Positions 1-8,990 of a stretch of 64,000 nucleotides of DNA are shown piece by piece (the first letter of the stretch is position 1; each line of letters starts with the position of its first letter). A model generated the notes under the pieces. It saw only the letters and a program-made list of their open reading frames with translations, did not search any database and was not told where the DNA came from. The stretch comes from Io17-Chloro-G2 sp965226915 (lineage in GTDB: Bacteria; Chloroflexota; Dehalococcoidia; Lucifugimonadales; UBA3495), in assembly GCA_965226915.1 (NCBI GenBank), contig CBDDEJ010000008.1, positions 124,001-188,000 on the forward strand, in the 5' to 3' direction. The position numbers and the translations under genes were made by a program.

Positions 1-685
1 TAGCCTCGGTCTGGCCTTCCGCCATCACTGGTTCCCACTTCAGAGATTCCCTGGGCTTCCAGCTCCCGGTGGCTTCTGCTAGGAGGTCCACCACCTCCTC
101 ATGGGTTACGTTACCGGCTACCGCGATGACGGTATTGGCCGGGTTGTACTGCCTTTCCATGTATTCTCGGATGCTCTTCTGGGTGATCTCTTCCACCGAC
201 TCGGGAGTTCCACCCACGTCCCGGCCCATGGCTTGATCCGGCCAGAGAGCTTCGTCGATCAGCAGGTCGACCCGGTAAGACGGCATGTCCATTGTCATGC
301 GAAGCTCTTCTTGAATGACCTCGCGTTCTTTTTCCACCTCGTCCGGTTCCAACAGCGGATTGAGGATCATATCCAACAAGACGGCAAACGCGGTTCGGAA
401 GTGAAAATGGGGCACCTTGCACCAAAAGACCGTCATTTCCCGGTCGGTGCTGGCGTTTAATATGCCGCCCACGCTCTCGATGGCTTCGCTGACCGCCCCG
501 GCGTCGGGCCATTTCTTAGTGCCTTTGAATGGGAGGTGCTCAATGAAGTGGGAAAGCCCCGCCATTTCTTCCGATTCGTATCTCGACCCGGCGCCCACGC
601 AAAATATCATCGACACTGACCGGGTGTGGATCATGGTGGACGTCAGTACGCGAAGTTGGTTATCCAAGACGGAGCGTTCGTGCAT
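1..685 (-). CDS. M16 family zinc peptidase (insulinase-like), C-terminus beyond the window
   Basis: This frame is open from an ATG at 685 to the left edge (228 codons seen) and reads as the N-terminal catalytic domain of an M16 peptidase, a family that degrades or processes peptides using zinc. The inverted zinc motif HFIEH lies at residues 46-50, and the downstream helix EREVIQEEL at about 120-128 carries the expected third ligand glutamate. A GAGG ribosome site lies just upstream of the ATG. Full members are about 420 residues, so roughly half is missing. The family assignment is firm; the substrate is unknown. Confidence 0.9.
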   Translation of the reverse strand, partial: MHERSVLDNQLRVLTSTMIHTRSVSMIFCVGAGSRYESEEMAGLSHFIEHLPFKGTKKWPDAGAVSEAIESVGGILNASTDREMTVFWCKVPHFHFRTAFAVLLDMILNPLLEPDEVEKEREVIQEELRMTMDMPSYRVDLLIDEALWPDQAMGRDVGGTPESVEEITQKSIREYMERQYNPANTVIAVAGNVTHEEVVDLLAEATGSWKPRESLKWEPVMAEGQTEA

Positions 686-757
686 TTTTCCTCGCTAATG
701 GTGAATGGGGCGTTAAATCCTTCAACCCGAGTCCAAGACGAACGGTAAAGACTCCTC

Positions 758-790
758 TCCGTTCGCCCTTAGCCTGTCAAAGGATATTCC
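758..790. repeat. Dispersed intergenic repeat, copy 1
   Basis: A degenerate copy of a short intergenic repeat with core GTTCGCCCT-agCcTGTCRAAGGAt-TCC. Related copies lie near 7871, 39062, 53028 and 55755. It sits between the M16 gene and the metallohydrolase gene, both on the minus strand. Its function is unknown. Confidence 0.5.
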
Positions 791-793
791 GGA

Positions 794-1432
794 CTATGAT
801 TCCAGCCAGTTTACGTCGCCGCAGAGGTCGGCTGGATGCGGCCGGGACGCGAAATCCTGATACTGCCGCCGGGCCTCTCCGATGGTAGTGTCAATCCCGT
901 GGCCGGGATAGACTGCCGTGTCATCGGGCAGGACCAGCAGCTTGCGGGTGATGCTGTCGATGACCTGTTTAAGCAGCTCGGGGCTGCGGGTCTTTCCGGG
1001 ACCGCCGGGAAAGAGGGTGTCGCCGGAAAACAGGTGTTTGCCAATCAAGAAGCAAGAAGCCCCTTCGGTATGCCCGGGAGTGACCAAGACTTGTAGCTCC
1101 CTGTTGCCGAATTTGACCACGTCGCCGTCTTTCAGCACGACTTCCGGCGGCCTGGGCAACCCGTCTACGTCATCGGTGCTGACACCCACCGGGGCGCCGG
1201 TTTTACTGGTGATCTCGTCGAATCCCAGCAAGTGGTCCTGGTGTTTGTGGGTAATCAAAATCGACTTGATTTGGATGTCTCCGATGGCGTCCAGCAGCTT
1301 CTCCGGCTCGGCCGGAGTGTCTATTATCACGCCTTCGTTGGTTTCAGGGCAGGACAGGATATATCCGTTGTTGTCGTAAGGACCCATATTGATCTTGGTG
1401 ATCTTAACTTCGCCGTCGTAATGAAAGGCCAT
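794..1432 (-). CDS. MBL-fold metallo-hydrolase (glyoxalase II-like)
   Basis: A 212-residue single-domain metallo-beta-lactamase-fold hydrolase, probably cytoplasmic as no signal peptide is seen. The metal-binding signature HKHQDH is at residues 62-67, followed by PGHTEG (His121), SGDTLF (Asp138) and YPGHG (His178), so a complete binuclear metal site is present. The length and motif order match the short YcbL/GloB-like hydroxyacylglutathione hydrolases rather than RNases or beta-lactamases. A thioester substrate is likely but unproven. It is transcribed in the same direction as the M16 peptidase, about 110 bp downstream. Confidence 0.88.
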   Translation of the reverse strand: MAFHYDGEVKITKINMGPYDNNGYILSCPETNEGVIIDTPAEPEKLLDAIGDIQIKSILITHKHQDHLLGFDEITSKTGAPVGVSTDDVDGLPRPPEVVLKDGDVVKFGNRELQVLVTPGHTEGASCFLIGKHLFSGDTLFPGGPGKTRSPELLKQVIDSITRKLLVLPDDTAVYPGHGIDTTIGEARRQYQDFASRPHPADLCGDVNWLES

Positions 1433-1567
1433 GGCCGTCCTCCTCCGGGATTTTTCTGCGGAAATTTACTGGAATGCTTTGCTCGGTTGGCGCCATTCTA
1501 CCAGACCGTGAATCGTGAATCGTGAATCTCCAAAATCGCTGGATAGCTCTGCAACTCGAAATACTGC

Positions 1568-1998
1568 CTAGCGCAGAACCAACTGGTCCAATATCAAGAT
1601 CTCCAAGTCCGAAACAGACGTTAAAAAAGAATCGTTCGTCAGGAACGCCGTCGCGCGTGCTTGGATGGCAGTCGCCAATTGAATCGCATCGGGTGTGCGC
1701 AAGTTGTAGTTGGCGCGGAGGCGATCTCCGCCGTCAATTCCATACATGAAAGGTTGTTGGCATTGAGAATTGTCTGGCGGTACTGGTCAGCCAACTTGAG
1801 AACGCCTCTGCGGAAAGGTTGAACCAAGACTTAGCGCAGTGTGACGGTGGACGTTACCCCAGTGATTCCCCCATCATTCATCTCGCTAAAAAAACTTCTA
1901 ACGGCGTCTAGGTAAGCTGGGTGTTCTTCAATCAGGTAAATGAACGGCGAAGTGTCTATCCCTATGATGGCCCCGCGCAAGTCGTCTACCCAGCCCAT
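1568..1998 (-). pseudogene. PIN-domain toxin (VapC-like), broken by a stop codon and a frameshift
   Basis: Reading from ATG 1998, the protein begins with a PIN-type start (IIGIDTSPFIYLIEEHPAY, first acidic residue at about 16) and reaches TLR followed by TAA and then VLVQPFRRG. The family expects a glutamate here, so this is best read as a GAA-to-TAA nonsense change. The frame resumes as QYRQTILNANNLSCMELTAEIA and then shifts. The conserved PIN ending RTPDAIQLATAIQARATAF, followed by LTND, lies in another frame and ends at TAG 1568-1570. Two independent lesions point to a dead toxin gene. It overlaps the upstream antitoxin-like gene by 13 bp, as toxin-antitoxin partners often do. Confidence 0.82.
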
Positions 1999-2450
1999 GA
2001 CGCTCGTTCGCGGTTGACATAGGCTCGGGGGTCAATGCCAGCCCAAATCTCCTTACCTAAGCCCTGAAGCTCCAGGATGCTGCGTTTTCCTCGGGGCCCA
2101 GAACCATCCGTAAATAAGGACTGCATAGCATCAAAAAACTCGGGGCGGATTCGGTATGTCTTGGGGCTGACCTGCTCCTCCACTACGTTGGCTCCAGTCT
2201 TTTGCCGCCACGGCCAAAGACCGGCACTTTGGCTTGTCCAGATTCCTGCGTATTCTTGGATCTCTTTGACGGAGATGAATGCGTGGGCGCCTTTTTGTTG
2301 AATTAATTCCACCAGGGCTTTGGTTCCAAGGTAGACTTGCTCTTTACCCCTGTCCCTTTTTCTGGCCTCTTCAAACACGCACCGGACAAACTCCACCGGG
2401 AACTGGGCAGGTGGATAGCGCAGTCTAGATTTCTGAACATAATCTAACAT
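1986..2450 (-). CDS. Probable antitoxin with an N-terminal DNA-binding-like extension
   Basis: A 154-residue protein overlapping the start of the broken PIN toxin. The C-terminal ~35 residues (SILELQGLGKEIWAGID then YVNRERASW) resemble the short toxin-wrapping peptide of small antitoxins that pair with PIN toxins (pattern GLGkEiW-x-gID-x-x-YV-x-x-R-x-x-W). The first ~115 residues are longer than a classic antitoxin N-terminus and may form a winged helix (VKEIQEYAGIWTSQ). The pairing is inferred from position and the tail motif; the N-terminal function is not recognised. The gene appears intact although its partner is not. Confidence 0.6.
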   Translation of the reverse strand: MLDYVQKSRLRYPPAQFPVEFVRCVFEEARKRDRGKEQVYLGTKALVELIQQKGAHAFISVKEIQEYAGIWTSQSAGLWPWRQKTGANVVEEQVSPKTYRIRPEFFDAMQSLFTDGSGPRGKRSILELQGLGKEIWAGIDPRAYVNRERASWAG

Positions 2451-2470
2451 TTGATTCTGCCTCGGCTTTC

Positions 2471-5386
2471 CTAATCCCCCACCGCCACGGCCTCCCGCTG
2501 CTCGGACGGTTCCCGGCCGGCTTCCAGCACTTTGCCTAGGTATCGGCCGGTGTAGGAGTCTTGGTTTGAAGCCAGGTCTTCCGGGGTCCCGATGGCTATG
2601 ACATGGCCGCCCAGGTCGCCGGCGCCCGGTCCCAAATCGATGACCCAGTCGGAGTTTTTGATCACGTCCAGATTGTGCTCGATCAAAAGGACAGTGTTCC
2701 CAGAATCGACCAACCGGTGCAGCACCTTCAACAACGCTGCGCAGTCCGAGAACGACAGGCCGGTGGTGGGCTCATCCAGAAGATACAGCGTCTTACCGGT
2801 GGCCCGTTTGGAAAGCTCTGTGGCCAACTTGATCCGCTGGGCCTCCCCTCCGGACAGAGTGGTGGCAGGCTGGCCTAACCGTATGTATCCCAGACCCACG
2901 TCCCGCAAGGTTTCCAGTTTGGGATTGATTCGCGGAAAGTTGGAGAAGAACTCCCAGGCTTGATCCACCGTCATGGACAGAACGTCGGCGATGCTTTTAT
3001 CCTTCAGAGTCACCTCCAGCGCCTCGCGGTTATAACGGCGGCCGTTGCACACCTCACAGGGAACGGTGACGTCAGGAAGGAACTGCATCTCTATCTGGTT
3101 GTATCCCTCACCCTGGCAGGCTTCGCACCGCCCGCCCTTTACGTTGAAGGAAAAACGGCCGGGCTTGTATCCCCGGACGCGGGCTTCGGGCAGGTTGGCG
3201 AACAGCTCCCTGATCGGGGTGAAGGCGCCGGTATATGTGGCCGGATTGCTGCGTGGGGTCCGCCCGATGGCTGACTGGTCTATATTGATGACCTTGTCGA
3301 TATTGTCGATTCCCAGCAGATCATCGTGGGCGCCCGGCAGATCTCTGGACCGGTAGATTGCTTGAGCCAATCTTTTGTACAGGATCTCATTAGCCAGGCT
3401 GCTTTTGCCCGAGCCGGACACGCCTGTGATGCACACCAGCTCGCCCAGCGGTATCTCCACGTCCACGTTTTTCAGATTGTTCTCCCGGGCCCCCTTGATG
3501 GTCAAACTGGCTCCATTGCCGGTCCGCCTAGCCTCGGGGATAGGCACCCGCTTGCGGCCACTAAGATATTGGCCCGTCACGGAATGCTCGCTGGCCATGA
3601 TCTCTTCTATGTCGCCGGTGACCACCACTCTGCCGCCATGCTCTCCGGCGCCGGGTCCCATGTCGGCGATGAAGTCAGCCGCCCGCATCATGGCTTCGTC
3701 ATGCTCTACCACGATAACAGTGTTGCCCATGTCCCTTAAATTGGACAGCGTTGAGATCAGCAAGTGGTCGTCGTGGGGATGCAAGCCCACCGTTGGCTCA
3801 TCACAAACGTACAGAACGCCAGTCAACCCCGACCCAATCTGCGTTGCCAGACGCACCCTTTGGGCCTCTCCGCCGGAAAGAGTCCGGGCCGTGCGGTCCA
3901 TGGTGATGTAATCCAGGCCGATGTTGGTGAGAAACCTCAGCCTGCCTTCTATCTCTTTCAGGACCTGGTTCGCTATGGTCTTGTCTCTGGTGCTGAACGT
4001 CTCTCCCGGATGGTCTCCCGGCGCGTCTGGGTCAATCTCCCTAACCCACTCCAGGGCTTGGCCGATGTTCTTGGCGCAGACGTCCATGACGCCCAAACCG
4101 CAGACCTTCACCGACAGAGCCTCTGGGCGGAGCCTCTTGCCACCGCAGGCGCTGCAGGGGCGGGCCGTCATGTACCGCTCGATCTCCTGGCGAGTGTAAT
4201 CCGATCCGGTGTCCCGATGACGCCTGCTCAGATTTGAAACCACGCCTTCAAACGTCGTTTGCCACTGGTACTCTCTGCCCCTGTGGGTTCGATGGGTTAC
4301 CGTGACTTTTTCCGACTTGATCCCGTAAAGAATGATGTTCAGTTGTTCTTCGGTTAGGTCCTTTACCGGAGTCTTGGCGGAGAAGCCGTGGGACTTGGCC
4401 ACCGAGTCCACCAGGCTTAGGTACCAGCCTGTGGAATGCCTGCCGTGGCTCCAAGGGGCGATGGCCCCTTCGCTGAGGGAAAGGTTCTTGTTGATGATTA
4501 CCAGTTCGGGGTCGACCTCCAGTTTGAAGCCCAGACCGGTGCATTGCGTGCACGCTCCATGGGGGCTGTTGAAGCTGAAGGTGCGTGGTTCGATCTCCGG
4601 CAGGCTGACGCCGCAACGGACGCAAGCGAATTGCTCGGAGAAAACCAATTCGTCTCCGTCTTCCACCGCCACCTGAAGCGCCCCTTCCCCTTCCCGCAGC
4701 GCCGTTTCCACCGACTCGGCCACCCGGCTGATCTCTGTGTCGGGGCGAACGATCAGGCGGTCCACCACCAACTCTATGTAATGCCACTTGTTCTTGTTAA
4801 GGTTGAGGTCGTCCAACTCGTCCAGGATGTGTATGGTTTCGTTGATCCGAACCCTGACGAAGCCGGACTTCCGGGCCGCTTCAAAGACGTCTTTGTGCTC
4901 GCCTTTTTTCCGCCGCACCTTGGGCGCCAAGAGCAGGATGCGGCTGCCCTCGGGCAGGGCCAGGATCGCGTCCACGATCTGGGAAATGGTCTGGCGCTCC
5001 ACGGGCCGGCCGCATTTGGGACAGTGGGGCAGGCCGACTCTGGCGAACAAAAGCCGCAGATAGTCATAGATCTCGGTCACAGTGCCGACAGTGGACCGGG
5101 GATTGTGAGAAACGCCTTTCTGGTCGATGGATATTGCCGGTGAAAGCCCTTCGATGTAATCCACGTCGGGCTTGTCCATGCGGCCCAAAAATTGGCGGGC
5201 GTAGGCCGACAAAGACTCAACGTACCGCCGCTGGCCTTCGGCGAAAATAGTATCAAACGCCAGACTGCTCTTTCCCGAGCCGGACACGCCGGTTATCACC
5301 ACCAGCTTGTCTCTTGGGATGGTGATATCGATATTCTTTAGGTTGTGCTCCCGGGCGCCTTTGACATGAATGAAATCCTGGGGCAT
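2471..5386 (-). CDS. uvrA: Excinuclease ABC subunit A
   Basis: A 971-residue UvrA, the damage-sensing ATPase of nucleotide excision repair, full length for the family. It has two ABC ATPase modules, each with a Walker A (GVSGSGKS, near residues 33 and 650) and a signature LSGGEAQR. Zinc-finger cysteine pairs are visible (CPKC, CVRC/CTQC, CSAC, CEAC/CEVC), as is the conserved first-module stretch RQFLGRMDKPDVDYIEGL. It starts at ATG 5386. No uvrB or uvrC is in the window. The identification is certain. Confidence 0.98.
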   Translation of the reverse strand: MPQDFIHVKGAREHNLKNIDITIPRDKLVVITGVSGSGKSSLAFDTIFAEGQRRYVESLSAYARQFLGRMDKPDVDYIEGLSPAISIDQKGVSHNPRSTVGTVTEIYDYLRLLFARVGLPHCPKCGRPVERQTISQIVDAILALPEGSRILLLAPKVRRKKGEHKDVFEAARKSGFVRVRINETIHILDELDDLNLNKNKWHYIELVVDRLIVRPDTEISRVAESVETALREGEGALQVAVEDGDELVFSEQFACVRCGVSLPEIEPRTFSFNSPHGACTQCTGLGFKLEVDPELVIINKNLSLSEGAIAPWSHGRHSTGWYLSLVDSVAKSHGFSAKTPVKDLTEEQLNIILYGIKSEKVTVTHRTHRGREYQWQTTFEGVVSNLSRRHRDTGSDYTRQEIERYMTARPCSACGGKRLRPEALSVKVCGLGVMDVCAKNIGQALEWVREIDPDAPGDHPGETFSTRDKTIANQVLKEIEGRLRFLTNIGLDYITMDRTARTLSGGEAQRVRLATQIGSGLTGVLYVCDEPTVGLHPHDDHLLISTLSNLRDMGNTVIVVEHDEAMMRAADFIADMGPGAGEHGGRVVVTGDIEEIMASEHSVTGQYLSGRKRVPIPEARRTGNGASLTIKGARENNLKNVDVEIPLGELVCITGVSGSGKSSLANEILYKRLAQAIYRSRDLPGAHDDLLGIDNIDKVINIDQSAIGRTPRSNPATYTGAFTPIRELFANLPEARVRGYKPGRFSFNVKGGRCEACQGEGYNQIEMQFLPDVTVPCEVCNGRRYNREALEVTLKDKSIADVLSMTVDQAWEFFSNFPRINPKLETLRDVGLGYIRLGQPATTLSGGEAQRIKLATELSKRATGKTLYLLDEPTTGLSFSDCAALLKVLHRLVDSGNTVLLIEHNLDVIKNSDWVIDLGPGAGDLGGHVIAIGTPEDLASNQDSYTGRYLGKVLEAGREPSEQREAVAVGD

Positions 5387-5583
5387 CTAAAACCTCACGC
5401 TCACCTCTTGGGTCGACATAATTTTACCACCTAGGTGAAGGGCGTGGGTCGGAGCTTGCCGGAGCTCCGCCAAAATTTCTTTCACATTGACTAATCGATA
5501 TACGTTAATATCACCTTGGCGGCTCTGGCGGATTGGTTCTATGCCGGTGTTAACACTCCATCATTTGTTCGGGGAGGATTCCC

Positions 5584-6381
5584 TTGCCAAGCAATTTGTT
5601 CAACGCGAAAAAAGCATTCATCGGCGTCATCCACCTGCCTCCCCTGCCCGGGTCTCCCCTATGGGGCGGCGATCTGGGAAAAGTGCTGGAACGGGCACGG
5701 CAAGAGGCGGAGGTGCTGGTACAGGGGAGCGCCCACGGAATCGTGGTGGAAAACTACGGCGATGCCCCGTTTCGCATCGGCCGGGTTGAGTCAGAGACTG
5801 TTTCAGCCATGACCCTGGCAGTTCAAGCAGTCCAAGATGTATCGCCGCTGCCCGTTGGGGTGAATATGCTGCGCAACGACGCCGGTTCCGCCCTGGCCGT
5901 CGCCGCCGTCACCGGAGCAGGGTTCATTCGGGTCAACGTCCACTACGGCGTGATGGCCGCCCATGAAGGTCTGGTCCAGGGAGAGGCATTCGATACCTTG
6001 AGGCGGAGGGAATCGCTGGGAGTGGACGTAAAGATACTGGCCGACGTGCTGGTAAAACACGCCGCGCCCCTGGGGGAAACCGATTTGGGATTGATGGCCC
6101 GCGAAACGGCCACCCGGGGTCTGGCCGACGGGCTGATCGTTTCCGGGCCGGCCACTGGGATGGCCACCTCGGCCACTGATGTGGCGATTGTCCGGCGGGA
6201 GATGCCCGATGGGTTCATCCTGGTGGGCAGCGGAATCACCGAATCCAACGCCAAAGACATTCTGACAGTGGCCGATGGGGCTATTGTAGGCACCAGCCTT
6301 AAAAAAGACGGCGTCATCACAAATCCCTTGGACCCCCAGAGGGTGAAGGCTATGGCGGCGATTTTCGCGGAAGTTTCTTAA
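5584..6381 (+). CDS. BtpA/SgcQ family protein
   Basis: A 265-residue TIM-barrel protein starting with TTG at 5584, chosen because GGAGGA lies a few bases upstream and the protein then begins MPSNLFNAKKAFIGVIHLPP. The motif GVIHLPPLPGSP near residue 15, the strand ending in VVENYGDAPF and the C-terminal SGITESNAKDIL / GAIVGTSLKKDG are typical of the BtpA family. That family is named after a photosystem I biogenesis factor, but in most bacteria its role is unknown. It is divergent from uvrA and convergent with the flavoprotein gene. No partner gene hints at function. Confidence 0.85.
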   Translation: MPSNLFNAKKAFIGVIHLPPLPGSPLWGGDLGKVLERARQEAEVLVQGSAHGIVVENYGDAPFRIGRVESETVSAMTLAVQAVQDVSPLPVGVNMLRNDAGSALAVAAVTGAGFIRVNVHYGVMAAHEGLVQGEAFDTLRRRESLGVDVKILADVLVKHAAPLGETDLGLMARETATRGLADGLIVSGPATGMATSATDVAIVRREMPDGFILVGSGITESNAKDILTVADGAIVGTSLKKDGVITNPLDPQRVKAMAAIFAEVS

Positions 6382-6403
6382 CCCTAGACTTCTTAACCCT
6401 GAA

Positions 6404-7825
6404 CTATACGTATTGCCCGGCGCAAAAACCTGAGGCCCAGGCCCACTGGAAATTATAACCCCCGAGAGGCCCGGTCACGTCTACGCCCTCTCCGATGAAG
6501 AACAAGCCGGGCGCCTTTACCGCCTCCATAGTCTTGGATGAAAGGCCGGTTGTGTCCACCCCGCCCACTGCGACTTCCGCCTTGCGGTAGCCCTCTGTCC
6601 CGGACGGCGACATGGTCCAAGTCTTCAATGATTCTGCTATGGACTCCAATCCACTGGCTGAAACCCTGTTGATTGGCCGGTTGCTCAAATATGTCTCGCA
6701 CATTGCCCTTGCGAAGTTCCTGGGCAGCAACGACGAAAGAATCGTCGCCAGTTCCGCCTTGGGTTTGGTGGCCTGTTGCTCGTTTAAATGGGAGAGTAGA
6801 TCGAATCCGGGAAGCAGGTCGATCATTATGGGATCGCCGTCCTTCCAATAGGAGGATACCTGGAGTATGGCTGGGCCGCTTATACCCCTATGAGTGAAAA
6901 GGAGGTTCTCATCAAAGCTGACGCCGTTGCATGTTGCCACACAGGGTATTGAAAGACCGGCGAGGCGCCGGCAAAATTCCAGACCGGGCCCTTTAAATGT
7001 AAACGGGACCAGACCGGGCCGGGCCGCAGCAACCTTTAGCCCGAATTGCTCAGCGACTTCGTGGGAAAATCTGGTTGCCCCCATCTGAGGGATGGACGGA
7101 CCTCCGGTGGCCATGACCAACGAACCGGCGGCCACGTCTCCCAAGTCGGTCCTGATCAAGAACCCACTGTCCTGCCCCATGGCCTGCCTGGTGTCCCGCC
7201 CGGAAGCCTGTCCACTGCCTTTCCCGGCTGTGTCCCCGGCGTCCCGTCCTGTGTCCTGTCCAGTGACCTTGGCCGCGTCCTGCCCGATGTCCGGACGGGC
7301 GTCTTGCCTGTCGCCCTGGTAGATTCTCGTTACTTCGCACTGGACCCGGATGGATACTCCGGCCGTCTCGCATTCCGCCATCAGCATGCGAACGATTTGC
7401 TCGGAAGGCCCATCACAGAAGAGTTGCCCCAACTTCTTTTCGTGGTAACGGATGCGGTGCTTCTCCACCAGGCTGATGAAATCGTGAGGCGTGTACCGGG
7501 TCAGGGCGGAGATGCAGAAGAACTCGTTCTGGGATTGGAAGTCTTCAGGCGTGGCCGAATAATTCGTGAAGTTACACCGGCCGCCCCCTGAAATCAAAAT
7601 CTTCTTGCCCGCCCGATCGGCGTGCTCTAGGACTAAGACGCGGCGACCTCGCTTCCCGGTCTCGGCGGCGCACATCAGACCGGCTGCCCCGGCGCCAATG
7701 ATCACCACGTCGTACCGCTCCGGGCGGCGGCCCGTGGCGCCGGCCCGGTATGCCGCCGCAGTCCGGCCTGGGGTTTGTGGTCGGGATTTTGACGGTAATT
7801 TGGCCATTTCACACTTGGGATTCAC
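6404..7825 (-). CDS. BaiN/HI0933-type NAD(P)/FAD-dependent oxidoreductase with a low-complexity insert
   Basis: A 473-residue flavoprotein of the HI0933/YhiN/BaiN family. The FAD-binding Rossmann motif VVIIGAGAAGLMCAAETGKR is near residues 40-60, followed by the family stretch KKILISGGGRCNFTN and the C-terminal FFIGEGVDVTGPLGGYNFQW. The family reaction is poorly defined; BaiN reduces unsaturated bile-acid intermediates. A ~50-residue insert rich in Gly, Gln, Asp and Arg (about residues 172-222, repeated GQD/GRD units) interrupts the fold and matches degenerate repeats in the DNA at roughly 7160-7310. An alternative start lies at the internal ATG at 7807. Confidence 0.9.
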   Translation of the reverse strand: MNPKCEMAKLPSKSRPQTPGRTAAAYRAGATGRRPERYDVVIIGAGAAGLMCAAETGKRGRRVLVLEHADRAGKKILISGGGRCNFTNYSATPEDFQSQNEFFCISALTRYTPHDFISLVEKHRIRYHEKKLGQLFCDGPSEQIVRMLMAECETAGVSIRVQCEVTRIYQGDRQDARPDIGQDAAKVTGQDTGRDAGDTAGKGSGQASGRDTRQAMGQDSGFLIRTDLGDVAAGSLVMATGGPSIPQMGATRFSHEVAEQFGLKVAAARPGLVPFTFKGPGLEFCRRLAGLSIPCVATCNGVSFDENLLFTHRGISGPAILQVSSYWKDGDPIMIDLLPGFDLLSHLNEQQATKPKAELATILSSLLPRNFARAMCETYLSNRPINRVSASGLESIAESLKTWTMSPSGTEGYRKAEVAVGGVDTTGLSSKTMEAVKAPGLFFIGEGVDVTGPLGGYNFQWAWASGFCAGQYV

Positions 7826-7870
7826 GAGGGAACAATGTAGGAACCGACGGGTAGGAAAATCTTAAAACGG

Positions 7871-7931
7871 GTGGTTCGACGGGCTCACCACTAACTGGGG
7901 AGGCTTCTTTGTCCGTTCGCCCTGAACCCGC
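7871..7931. repeat. Dispersed intergenic repeat, copy 2
   Basis: Contains GTGGTTCGACGGGCTCACCA followed by GTCCGTTCGCCCTGAACCCG. Both halves belong to the short repeat family also seen near 758, 39062-39185, 53028 and 55755. It lies between the flavoprotein and dehydrogenase genes, both on the minus strand. Confidence 0.5.
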
Positions 7932-7973
7932 CGTAGAATTATCCAGTTTGGATTATTGGCTTTTGGATCCATT

Positions 7974-8873
7974 CTAAGACCCTCGCCTAATCTCCTGTCC
8001 CGTTTGCTCTTCCAACGGCAGGACGATGGCCCCGATGTCTAGGTCGCCGAGCCCTTGCTCAACGGCTTGGGCGACGTTCTGGTAGGCTAGGTCGGCAGCG
8101 GGGGCGGGCACGCCCAAGTCGCGGACAAGTTCCTGAATCAACCCCATGTCCTTCAAGAAGACCTTGATCTGGGTTCGGACGCCGTCGAAATCCCGGTCCA
8201 GCATCACTGGAGCGTTGCGCCCCAGCATGAAGCTCTGGCCCCATCCCGAATTCACTACCTCAAAGATCATCGCCGGATCCGCGCCAGATTTGGCCCCCAA
8301 TACCATTGCCTCGGCGGCGGCCACTGAGTGGATTCCCACCAACAGCTGGTTTACCAGCTTAGCCACGGTTCCCGCTCCTGTAGGCCCGATATACCGGACG
8401 GTGGCGCCCATGGCCTGGAAAACCGGCAAAGCTGTGGCGTAGGATTCTTTAGGACCGCCGGCCATGATCGTCAGGGAACCATCGGCGGCCCTTTCGGTTC
8501 CGCCGCTGATGGGCGCATCTAAAAAGCTGGCTCCCTTGGCTTCGGCGGCCGAGGCGCATTCTTTGGACGTTTTGATCCCCACCGTGCTGTGGTCGACCAG
8601 AATCTGGCCCGGCCGGGCGTTGGCGATGACGCCGTCTTCACCCAGAAAAACCGCTTCGGATGTTGCAACGTCGGGCAGGCAGGCCAACAACACGTCTGAT
8701 TCCTCGGTCACTTGGGCCGCCGATGTGGCGGCGTGAGCGCCCGATCTTGCCGCCTCTTGGACCTTACCTTGGCTGCGGTTGTGCACTGTGACTTCAAATC
8801 CCGCATGCAGCAACCGGTAGGTCATGGGCAACCCCATCCGGCCCAAACCTATAAATCCGATTTTAAGCGGCAT
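7974..8873 (-). CDS. 3-hydroxyisobutyrate dehydrogenase-like NAD(P)-dependent beta-hydroxyacid dehydrogenase
   Basis: A 299-residue beta-hydroxyacid dehydrogenase of the HIBADH/GarR/tartronate-semialdehyde reductase group. The N-terminal Rossmann motif GFIGLGRMGLPM, the substrate motif DAPISGGTERAADGSLT near residue 120 and the catalytic-lysine helix AKLVNQLLVG near 170 are all present. The start is placed at ATG 8873 rather than at an upstream in-frame codon because GAGAGG sits just before it and homologues begin directly with the Rossmann strand. The exact substrate cannot be read from sequence. It may serve branched-chain or hydroxyacid catabolism, in keeping with the acyl-CoA genes nearby. 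Confidence 0.9.
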   Translation of the reverse strand: MPLKIGFIGLGRMGLPMTYRLLHAGFEVTVHNRSQGKVQEAARSGAHAATSAAQVTEESDVLLACLPDVATSEAVFLGEDGVIANARPGQILVDHSTVGIKTSKECASAAEAKGASFLDAPISGGTERAADGSLTIMAGGPKESYATALPVFQAMGATVRYIGPTGAGTVAKLVNQLLVGIHSVAAAEAMVLGAKSGADPAMIFEVVNSGWGQSFMLGRNAPVMLDRDFDGVRTQIKVFLKDMGLIQELVRDLGVPAPAADLAYQNVAQAVEQGLGDLDIGAIVLPLEEQTGQEIRRGS

Positions 8874-8990
8874 ATTCCTCTCCGTGGCAATCCGATGCTT
8901 TTGCAAGCTCGACTAGCAAGCTAAATGGCGGAGTCCCTCATTTTTACAGCCCATGGCTACAGATTCGAATCCCGGTCCGAATCCCGGCGC

